A DNA stretch of 40,583 bases from a virus, in the IMG/VR virus record IMGVR_UViG_3300042351_000775, positions 1 to 40,583 of that record; one strand, given 5' to 3'. The position numbers were made by a program, and so were the translations under genes. Shown in pieces: positions 1-6,518 of this stretch (position 1 is the stretch's first letter; each line of letters starts with the position of its first letter). The notes beneath the pieces were generated by a model. That model worked only from the letters and a program-made list of their open reading frames with translations. It searched no databases and was not told the DNA's origin.

Positions 1-2
1 CT

Positions 3-686
3 GACGCTTCAACAGGTTTAACAACAAATGGTTATTGGAATTCATATCTTATCCCTATTCTATCTTTAGATGCGGGTAACCCATTAAGTTATCCGGGTAC
101 AGGAACAGTTTGGACTGATATAATTGGCGGCAAAACATTTAATTTAGTTAATGGTCCTGGATATGATCCGAGTAATGGAGGTAAATTTTATTTTTATGCT
201 CCCGGTGGGCAATACGCAATATGTAACACAAGTTTACCAAGTTTAAGTACTTGGACTGTTGGTGTTTGGCATTACTACACAGGGTCGGAAACAGGCAGCG
301 CACCTTGTATTGTTACTGAAACCTTTGTTGGTGGAGGTATAAACTATTCACTTGGTAAAAATAATGGTCCATTTAGTGTAGGATTCTTTAATGGCGGATG
401 GCAAGTTACGGATGGTTATTCATTAACACCAAATAATTGGTATTTTATTGTCGGAACTTACGATGGGTCAACTATTAATTTATATGTTAACAATACGTTA
501 GTAGATAGTACTAACTATGTGGGAACACCAACATCATCAGGTTCTGGTATAAGATTAATGGAACGATGGGATTTATCAGATTATTGGGATGGTTATTTAT
601 CAATAGTTAACATTTATGATAAAGCGTTAAACCCAAGTCAGATAACTTCTTATTGGAACTCAACTAAATCAAGATTCGGATTATAA
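3..686 (+). CDS. C-terminal part of a virion adhesin/tail-fibre protein with a LamG/concanavalin A-like lectin domain (5' end outside window)
   Basis: An open frame enters from the left edge and ends at a TAA followed directly by a second TAA. The 227 visible codons form one compact beta-rich domain. Its pattern fits laminin-G/concanavalin A-like jelly rolls: an LSLDAGNP start, a W-T-D-I-I-G-G strand, a Y-F-I-V-G-T-Y-D-G-S core followed by INLYVNNTLV, and a closing strand with IVNIYDKALNPSQI. In phages such domains sit on tail fibres or capsid decorations and bind glycans. No catalytic motif is seen. The next virion gene starts 3 bases after the double stop and glycosyltransferases follow, consistent with a receptor-binding or decoration module. 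The family assignment is by pattern, and the N-terminal part is not visible. Confidence 0.82.
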   Translation, partial: DASTGLTTNGYWNSYLIPILSLDAGNPLSYPGTGTVWTDIIGGKTFNLVNGPGYDPSNGGKFYFYAPGGQYAICNTSLPSLSTWTVGVWHYYTGSETGSAPCIVTETFVGGGINYSLGKNNGPFSVGFFNGGWQVTDGYSLTPNNWYFIVGTYDGSTINLYVNNTLVDSTNYVGTPTSSGSGIRLMERWDLSDYWDGYLSIVNIYDKALNPSQITSYWNSTKSRFGL

Positions 687-689
687 TAA

Positions 690-1217
690 GTGTCTAACGT
701 TATTCAAATATCAAACCCAACAGGTACTCCACCATTTAACGTTTACGTTTGTGATGTAACAAACACGTATTGTTATTTTGCAATAACTTTTGGTGGTGGA
801 ACAATAACCTTTGATTCTCCCGCACCATTAGAATATGCTACACCAATATTAATAAAAATAATTGATTCCCAATTATGTGAATCATTCCAATACTACCAAT
901 GTGTTCCTACCCCAACACCGACACCAACCCCAACATTAACACCTACCGCAACAGGACCTTGTACTTGTTGTTGTCTTGCAGTTAGTTGTGATAATGGTAG
1001 TGGAGGATCTTTCACTTATACCGATTGTTTTGGGAATGTTATAGGTAATGTTCTTGTTGCCGGTAATTCTATTGTATATTATTGTGGTAGTAATGTAACT
1101 AATTTAAGTAATGTCGTAGTTAATTACGGATCACCTTGTGTTGATGGGACTTGTGTATTACCTATACCGACATCAACTAGTACTCCAACACCAACACCAA
1201 CATCAAGTGCAAAGTAG
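690..1217 (+). CDS. Small virion-type protein with Pro/Thr-rich linkers and a Cys-rich module
   Basis: A 175-aa frame begins with GTG three bases after the TAATAA end of the lectin gene, so the two are probably co-transcribed. Residues 1-70 look like a small beta domain. A PTPTPTPTPTLTPTATG linker follows, then a module of about 75 residues that opens with the cluster CTCCCLAVSC and has regularly spaced Cys and Gly. A second PTSTSTPTPTPTS linker forms the C-terminus. Such linkers join exposed modules in phage tail and decoration proteins, and similar ones recur in four other structural genes here. No signal peptide or membrane segment is seen. I do not recognise the family; the structural role is inferred from composition and position. 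The GTG start has no visible Shine-Dalgarno sequence. Confidence 0.7.
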   Translation: MSNVIQISNPTGTPPFNVYVCDVTNTYCYFAITFGGGTITFDSPAPLEYATPILIKIIDSQLCESFQYYQCVPTPTPTPTPTLTPTATGPCTCCCLAVSCDNGSGGSFTYTDCFGNVIGNVLVAGNSIVYYCGSNVTNLSNVVVNYGSPCVDGTCVLPIPTSTSTPTPTPTSSAK

Positions 1218-1248
1218 TTAATATTTGTCATAGCAGTTAATTAGTTTC

Positions 1249-1255
1249 TATTTAT
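1249..1255 (+). promoter_or_regulatory. Weak copy of the late-promoter-like motif (TATTTAT)
   Basis: TATTTAT followed by TATT lies 39 bases before the first glycosyltransferase start. It lacks the AATAAAA continuation seen at the strong copies, so it is only a tentative member of the set. Confidence 0.25.
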
Positions 1256-1294
1256 TATTCTATCTTCATTAGTATTTTTTCCATAAAAAGAAAT

Positions 1295-2542
1295 ATGAAA
1301 ATATTTGTGCAAATAGCATCCTATAGAGATCCACAATTAATTCCAACAATAAAAGATATGTTGGATAAATCAAAAAAACCAAAAAACATTAGACTTGGTA
1401 TTGCAAGACAATTTCACCCTGAAGACGGTTTTGATGATCTGTCAGAATATGAAGATGATCACAGATTTAGAATATTAGATATTCCATATACAGAATCAAC
1501 AGGTGTTTGTTGGGCAAGAAATTTAACCCAACAATTATATAACGGTGAAGAATATACCTTACAGATTGATTCTCATATGAGATTTGAACAGGATTGGGAT
1601 GACACCTTAATCAAAATGATTAAACAATTACAAAAGAAAGGTCACAAAAAACCTCTGTTAACAGGATACGTTTCTTCATTTGATCCTGATAATGACCCAC
1701 AAGGAAGAGTTAAGGAACCGTGGAGAATGTCATTTGATAGATTCACACCTGAAGGATGTGTTTTCTTTTTGCCTGAAACAATACCAGGTTGGGATAAACT
1801 AAAAAGTCCAATCCCGTCAAGATTTTATTCCGCTCACTTCTGTTTTACTTTAGGTCAATTCTCTACTGAGGTACAACATGACCCTGAGTTTTATTTCCAC
1901 GGAGAAGAAATCTCAATTGCAGTTAGAGCTTACACGCATGGTTATGATTTATTTCACCCACATAAAACTGTTATTTGGCATGAATACACTCGTAAGGGTA
2001 GAACAAAACAATGGGATGATGACAAAGAATGGGGTAAAAGAAATGAAAGATGTCACCAAAAAAATAGACAGTTATTAGGTGTTGATGGTGAAACTCCTGA
2101 TAGTGATTTTGGTATCTATGGTTTAGGTACTGAAAGAACAATTCAAGATTATGAAAAATATGCTGGAGTATTGTTCTCAAAAAGAGCGGTTCAACAATAC
2201 ACATTAGATAAAAAATACCCACCAAACCCTTACATATATAGTTCTGAGGAAGAGTGGAAAGGATCATTCTCTTCAATATTCAAACATTGTATTGACGTTC
2301 ATTATGGTAGTGTCCCTGAAACAGATTATGATTTTTGGGTTGTGGCGTTCCATAACTCAAAGGATGAAACTCTATATAGATTAGATGCCGGAGTTGACGA
2401 GATCAATAGAATGAAAAACGACCCTGATGGTTATTGTAAGATATGGAGAGAATTTAATGCCACTGATAAACCAACCTATTGGGTTGTATGGCCTCACTCA
2501 GTATCAAAAGGGTGGTGTGATAGATTAACAGGTAATTTATAA
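1295..2542 (+). CDS. GlcNAc-transferase-like glycosyltransferase (GT60/PF11397-type)
   Basis: This 415-aa protein starts MKIFVQIASYRDPQL, the typical opening of the UDP-GlcNAc transferase family that modifies hydroxyproline or Ser/Thr in eukaryotes and also occurs in bacteria and viruses. A GVCWARN segment (about 70-76) is followed by the DSHMRF metal/nucleotide-binding motif (92-97), the family's DxH version of DxD. Further signature segments are HFCFTLGQF near 182-190, FHGEEISIAVRAYTHG near 202-217 and HPHKTVIWHEY near 222-232. The enzyme would add a sugar in the infected cell, either to virion proteins such as the Thr-rich fibres next door or to host surface molecules. The acceptor is unknown. 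It is followed after 1 base by a second glycosyltransferase, so they form one operon. Confidence 0.85.
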   Translation: MKIFVQIASYRDPQLIPTIKDMLDKSKKPKNIRLGIARQFHPEDGFDDLSEYEDDHRFRILDIPYTESTGVCWARNLTQQLYNGEEYTLQIDSHMRFEQDWDDTLIKMIKQLQKKGHKKPLLTGYVSSFDPDNDPQGRVKEPWRMSFDRFTPEGCVFFLPETIPGWDKLKSPIPSRFYSAHFCFTLGQFSTEVQHDPEFYFHGEEISIAVRAYTHGYDLFHPHKTVIWHEYTRKGRTKQWDDDKEWGKRNERCHQKNRQLLGVDGETPDSDFGIYGLGTERTIQDYEKYAGVLFSKRAVQQYTLDKKYPPNPYIYSSEEEWKGSFSSIFKHCIDVHYGSVPETDYDFWVVAFHNSKDETLYRLDAGVDEINRMKNDPDGYCKIWREFNATDKPTYWVVWPHSVSKGWCDRLTGNL

Positions 2543-2543
2543 T

Positions 2544-4121
2544 ATGAAGATAGTTGTTGCTCAATTTTATACATCAAATGTTTCTTATGGTAAATTCTCT
2601 GAAGAAATAAATCAAAAATATTGTAATGATAATGGTTACGAATATTTTGTGGAACGTGATGGGGACAAAATAAAGAATAAAATTGGATCTCGTTCTTGGA
2701 CTTGGTATAAACCATTTTTAATAGAAGAAGTATTTTTAAATCACCCCGATTGTGATTACGTTTTATTTATGGATATTGATGCCATATTTTGTAATAACAA
2801 TAGAAAAATAGAGGAGTTCATTACAAATGATTTTAGTATATTAATGACAGAAGATCACGGACCATCATTGGTTAATGCCGGTGTTATGTTATTAAAGAAC
2901 AATCAATTCTCAAAAGAATTTATAAAAGATTGGTGGGACATATGTGAAGAATTTCCAAATTATAAACAAGGGTTATGGCACGACCAAACTTGTATTGGTT
3001 TACTACACCAAAGATTAAAATCACCAGAACAATTTAAAATTATTAAAAATAATGATTTTAATGCAAGGGAGTACAATGAAGAAAGGTTTATATTTCACGC
3101 ATTTGCGTATGGGTCACTTCCAAACAGAAGTATTGACAACATATATAAAAAGAAATTTAATTATGTTGATACCGTAAAAAGAGAAAACATAAATGCCATT
3201 GTGTATCACATTTATTGTGTGGGTAATTATTTAGATATTGTTAATTCTCAAATTAAAAGATTAAAAGAATCTGGCTTATACGATTGGTGTGACATTATGG
3301 AAGTTACTTGTATTGATGTTAATCAACAGTATAATGGTATTGATCAAATCTTTGATGGGATGGATAAAGTTAATATGTTTAAAACTCATAGAAATAGTTA
3401 TGAGTATTGGGCAATTAAAAAAATTTGGGACTTATCTCAAACCTATAACGGACAAGTTTTTTATTTCCATTCAAAAGGAGTATCAAACAATTATACCAAT
3501 TTAAACACAAAAGAAATAAACCAATGGAAAGTAAGTGGCATATCTTACTGGAGAGAGATGTTAGAATATTATTTAATTGATGACTTCAAAGATTGTTTAT
3601 CAAAATTAGAAACTCATGATAGTTGCGGAGTCACTTGTAATGGTGGTTGGTTTTGGGGTAACTTTTGGTGGTCTAATTTATCATTTGTAAGAGAAAATTC
3701 AGAACCTGTTTTTGGTGACAGATGGTACTTTGAGGCTTGGTTAAATAAAGGTAGGGATCACAATAGTTATGAGTATTATAAATTTAATTTTAACCCATAT
3801 TTTTCTAATTTACCTACTTACATTTATAAAAATAATGAATTAAAAGAAAGGATTGTTACTATTGATTCGGCATTTTACGGCACACTTGGTATTCAATTAG
3901 ATGAGGGATATCCTAATGACATTCCATTACTCCAATCAGATGTTACGGAAAAAGTAAAACAACATTTAACAAACAATGAGATTATGATTAATGTGGATAA
4001 CACAATATTTGGTGATCCGGCATATAATCATAGAAAATTTTTATTAATTAATATAAACATTGATGGTGAACCATATCGTGTGGTTTTTAGTGAAGGTACC
4101 CATGCAAAATTAAAATTATAA
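2544..4121 (+). CDS. Two-domain glycosyltransferase: GT34-like N-terminal domain plus a second sugar-transferase-associated domain
   Basis: Residues 1-200 of this 525-aa protein resemble galactosyl/mannosyltransferases of the GMA12/MNN10 (GT34) type: an MKIVVAQFYTSN start, SWTWYKPFLIEE (51-62), the DxD motif in LFMDIDA (D77, D79), NAGVMLLKN and LWHDQTCIGLLHQ. The second half (about 215-525) begins AIVYHIYCVGNYLDIV and contains VFYFHSKGVSNNYTN and GGWFWGNFWWSNLSF. These patterns occur in bacterial and viral proteins linked to glycosyltransferases. The two halves suggest either two transfer steps or catalysis plus acceptor binding. The gene lies between two other transferase genes with 1- and 14-base gaps, in an A-rich context without Shine-Dalgarno sequences. 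Confidence 0.78.
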   Translation: MKIVVAQFYTSNVSYGKFSEEINQKYCNDNGYEYFVERDGDKIKNKIGSRSWTWYKPFLIEEVFLNHPDCDYVLFMDIDAIFCNNNRKIEEFITNDFSILMTEDHGPSLVNAGVMLLKNNQFSKEFIKDWWDICEEFPNYKQGLWHDQTCIGLLHQRLKSPEQFKIIKNNDFNAREYNEERFIFHAFAYGSLPNRSIDNIYKKKFNYVDTVKRENINAIVYHIYCVGNYLDIVNSQIKRLKESGLYDWCDIMEVTCIDVNQQYNGIDQIFDGMDKVNMFKTHRNSYEYWAIKKIWDLSQTYNGQVFYFHSKGVSNNYTNLNTKEINQWKVSGISYWREMLEYYLIDDFKDCLSKLETHDSCGVTCNGGWFWGNFWWSNLSFVRENSEPVFGDRWYFEAWLNKGRDHNSYEYYKFNFNPYFSNLPTYIYKNNELKERIVTIDSAFYGTLGIQLDEGYPNDIPLLQSDVTEKVKQHLTNNEIMINVDNTIFGDPAYNHRKFLLININIDGEPYRVVFSEGTHAKLKL

Positions 4122-4135
4122 AAAAATTAAATAAT

Positions 4136-5827
4136 ATGAATGGAAATATAACATTAGTTACCGGTCTTTGGGATATGGGTAGAGGTAATCTTGAAGGATG
4201 GGCGAAAAGAGACTTTGATTATTATAAAAATAGATTCTTTGAATTTTTGGAAACAGATGTTCAAATGTGTATTTGGATACCTAAAGATTTAGAAGATGAA
4301 GTATTAAGGATACGTGGTGATAAACCAACAAAAATATTTATTAAAAACTTGGAGGATTTTAAAACTTGGAATCCATTCTTTGATAAAATACAAGAAATAA
4401 GAAACACAGACAGTTGGAAAAATTTTGCTGGTTGGTTAGGTGATTCCCCCCAAGCAAGATTAGAATATTACAACCCGATGATGTTTACCAAGATGTTCAT
4501 GTTAAATGATTCCGCAATTGTTAATCCATTTAATTCCGAATATCTTTTTTGGGTTGATGGTGGTTTAACAAACACAGTTAATTCAGGGTATTTTGTAAAG
4601 GACAAAGTATTAGATAATTTAGAAAACTATATGTTGTCTTTAGATAAAGAATATGTTCATATAACATATCCTTATGAATATAACGATGAGATTCATGGGT
4701 TTGAGAGAAAACAAATGGCAAAGTATTGTAATACTGATTATGTAAATTATGTTGCAAGAGGTGGTTTCTTTGGTGGACATAAAAATACAATCCATAATAT
4801 GAATACATTATATTATGGAGTTATGGAGTCAACGTTGAATGATAATTTAATGGGCGCCGACGAATGTTTATTCACAATCATGTGTCACAAATACCATGAT
4901 TTAATCCATAGATTTGAGATTGAAGGTAATGGGTTAGTGTGGCCATTTTTTGAAAACCTAAAGAAATTTGACAAACCAATTAATTTTGAAACCAAGATTA
5001 AAATTAATGATGTTGGTAGTGATATTGGTTTATATGTTATAACATTTAATTCACCAAAACAATTTGAAACTCTTATTGAGTCTATGTTATCATACGATCC
5101 ATCATTCATAACTAAGACTAAAAAATACTTACTTAATAATTCAACTGATTTATCAACAACTCAAAGGTATAATGATTTATGTGAACAATATGGGTTTGAA
5201 CACATTAAAAAAGATAATATAGGTATTACGGGTGGTAGACAATTTATTGCCGAACATTTTAATGATCAAAATAATTTAAGTCATTATTATTTCTTTGAGG
5301 ACGATATGTTCTTTTATGATGGTTCAGACGTAACTTGTAAGAATGGTTTTATTAGAAAAATTAAAAATATTTTTGATAACACTTTAAAAATTATTAAAGA
5401 AGAAAACTTTGACTTTTTAAAATTAAATTTTACTGAATTTTATGGTAGTCATATTAAACAATGGTCTTGGTATAATGTTCCTCAATCTTTTAGGGAATCT
5501 CATTGGGTAAACAACCCAAGATTGCCTGAACATGGTTTAGACCCTAACTCACCTAATTTAGAATTCAAATATATTAAATCTTATAATGGTATACCATATG
5601 CCACAGGTGAGATTTATTTGTGTAATTGGCCAATAGTAATGTCAAAAGAAGGTAATTACAAATGTTATCTTAAAACAAAATTTAGTATGCCTTACGAACA
5701 AACTCTTATGTCCCATTGTTATCAGGAAATGGTTAAAGGTAAAATAAAAGGATCTGTTTTACTTGCAACCCCAACAAATCATAACAGATTTGATTTTTAT
5801 GATGGTAAATTAAGAAAAGAATGTTAA
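4136..5827 (+). CDS. Bifunctional glycosyltransferase-like protein: HtrL/YibB-type domain plus GT-A-type domain
   Basis: The 563-aa product starts ITLVTGLWDMGRGNLEGW and continues with YNPMMFTKMFMLND, YLFWVDGGLTNTV and ARGGFFGGHKNTIHNMNTLY. These match the HtrL/YibB family (PF09612-type), found in LPS and capsule loci and thought to transfer sugars. From about residue 290 a second domain begins (GLYVITFNSPKQFETLIES) with an NIGITGGRQFIAEHF helix and the acidic motif YYFFEDDMFFYDG near residue 385, consistent with a GT-A fold and a DxD-like metal site. It ends the three-gene transferase operon. A late-promoter-like motif immediately downstream starts a new unit. Substrate and acceptor cannot be read from the sequence. 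Confidence 0.75.
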   Translation: MNGNITLVTGLWDMGRGNLEGWAKRDFDYYKNRFFEFLETDVQMCIWIPKDLEDEVLRIRGDKPTKIFIKNLEDFKTWNPFFDKIQEIRNTDSWKNFAGWLGDSPQARLEYYNPMMFTKMFMLNDSAIVNPFNSEYLFWVDGGLTNTVNSGYFVKDKVLDNLENYMLSLDKEYVHITYPYEYNDEIHGFERKQMAKYCNTDYVNYVARGGFFGGHKNTIHNMNTLYYGVMESTLNDNLMGADECLFTIMCHKYHDLIHRFEIEGNGLVWPFFENLKKFDKPINFETKIKINDVGSDIGLYVITFNSPKQFETLIESMLSYDPSFITKTKKYLLNNSTDLSTTQRYNDLCEQYGFEHIKKDNIGITGGRQFIAEHFNDQNNLSHYYFFEDDMFFYDGSDVTCKNGFIRKIKNIFDNTLKIIKEENFDFLKLNFTEFYGSHIKQWSWYNVPQSFRESHWVNNPRLPEHGLDPNSPNLEFKYIKSYNGIPYATGEIYLCNWPIVMSKEGNYKCYLKTKFSMPYEQTLMSHCYQEMVKGKIKGSVLLATPTNHNRFDFYDGKLRKEC

Positions 5828-5832
5828 TTGCA

Positions 5833-5840
5833 ATATTTAT
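5833..5840 (+). promoter_or_regulatory. Late-promoter-like motif ATATTTAT upstream of the Thr-rich virion gene
   Basis: ATATTTAT followed by TGTAAAAAC lies 14 bases before the ATG at 5855, in the 27-base gap after the transferase operon. It is one of about ten near-identical copies preceding virion genes. Confidence 0.6.
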
Positions 5841-5854
5841 TGTAAAAACAATAA

Positions 5855-6433
5855 ATGGAATTTTACATTAAGAAAAATGCTACGTTGCCCGTTTTAAAGA
5901 TGCAAGTCGTTAAGGACGGTAGAAGTGATTATAACAAGATGATGGAAATGATTGAGGAGGCTTCTATCTTCTTTTCTATGGTAGATACTGAAACAGGAAT
6001 TCCACGAATCGTTACAAGACCTGCGGGGTTTGTTGAGAAGAAATTATTAGACCCAAATGCAGAATACGAATACTATGTGTATTATCAATTTACACCAAAC
6101 GACACAAGAAAGGTTGGTAGATATGAAGGTCAGTTCTTATTAAGAAATTCAGATGGTACATTAATTTTACCAATTAGAGAAAAACTATATATAAACGTAC
6201 AGGAAAGTTTTATTGCGGACGATCTTCCGTATGAATCTTGTTATGTTGTTAGTTTCCCTTGTTGTGTAAGTATTCCAACGACAACCACAACAACCACAAC
6301 TCCTTGTCCTTCTTGTAGACCTTGTTGTCCGCCAACACCGACACCGACAACTACAACGACTACAACAATAATACCAACTACAACAACTACAACGTTTATA
6401 CCAATCACAACAACTACAACATTTCAAGGTTGA
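5855..6433 (+). CDS. Virion protein with beta-sandwich N-terminal domain and Thr/Pro-rich tail
   Basis: This 192-aa protein has a folded N-terminal part (1-138). It begins MEFYIKKNATLPVLKMQVVKDG and contains VTRPAGFVEKK and YEYYVYYQFTPNDTRKVGRYEGQFLLR, a layout resembling the Ig-like N-terminal domains of baseplate or receptor-binding proteins (BppU-like). From about residue 145 it is low-complexity: runs of Thr interrupted by a CPSCRPCCPPTPTPT patch and IIPTT/FIPITT spacers. The Thr runs could be O-glycosylated, which would fit the three adjacent transferases, but that is inference. It has its own late-type motif 14 bases before the ATG. Its TGA stop overlaps the -35 element of the polymerase promoter. 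Confidence 0.68.
   Translation: MEFYIKKNATLPVLKMQVVKDGRSDYNKMMEMIEEASIFFSMVDTETGIPRIVTRPAGFVEKKLLDPNAEYEYYVYYQFTPNDTRKVGRYEGQFLLRNSDGTLILPIREKLYINVQESFIADDLPYESCYVVSFPCCVSIPTTTTTTTTPCPSCRPCCPPTPTPTTTTTTTIIPTTTTTTFIPITTTTTFQG
6283..6427 (+). repeat. Thr-codon (ACA/ACT/ACC/ACG) low-complexity repeat inside the virion gene
   Basis: Imperfect tandem ACA-ACT-ACA-type triplets encode runs of 5-7 Thr, broken by ATA-CCA (Ile-Pro) and a Cys/Pro patch. The codons are mixed rather than identical, which suggests protein-level selection as well as slippage. Confidence 0.8.
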
Positions 6434-6458
6434 CATCAAAATAATTTTATGATATACT
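6430..6458 (+). promoter_or_regulatory. Sigma70-like promoter for DNA polymerase
   Basis: TTGACA (6430-6435), a 17-base spacer and TATACT (6453-6458) make a near-consensus -35/-10 pair. Transcription would start near 6465, leaving about 54 bases of leader. The TTG and TA spacing is also compatible with the Bacteroidota -33/-7 pattern (TTG, about 20 bases, TAnnTTTG), though the -7 part then matches less well. No late-type motif is present here, as expected for an early or middle gene. Confidence 0.7.
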
Positions 6459-6475
6459 TATGAGTGTAAGGTAAA

Positions 6476-6492
6476 TTTCGTTATACACGAAA
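6476..6492 (+). promoter_or_regulatory. Small stem-loop in the polymerase leader (possible translational operator)
   Basis: TTTCGT and ACGAAA can pair around the 5-base loop TATAC. The hairpin would sit near the 5' end of the polymerase mRNA, 26 bases before the ATG. T4 gp43 represses its own translation through a leader hairpin; whether this one has that role is only a guess. Confidence 0.25.
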
Positions 6493-6518
6493 GCCAATGA
6501 ACCAACTCAAAAAGTATT

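Noticed and set aside
1-1217. Possibility that the lectin gene and the following Pro/Thr gene are one frameshifted gene
   Set aside because: Two consecutive in-frame TAA codons separate them and the second has its own GTG start 3 bases later; nothing suggests a broken gene.
6283-6427. CRISPR-like or regulatory repeat array
   Set aside because: The repeats are in-frame Thr codons without spacers of constant length; no CRISPR array is present in the window.
6185-6439. Minus-strand Cys/Arg-rich ORF
   Set aside because: It is the complement of the Thr-codon repeat; its odd composition is a direct result of ACA/ACC/ACG triplets.
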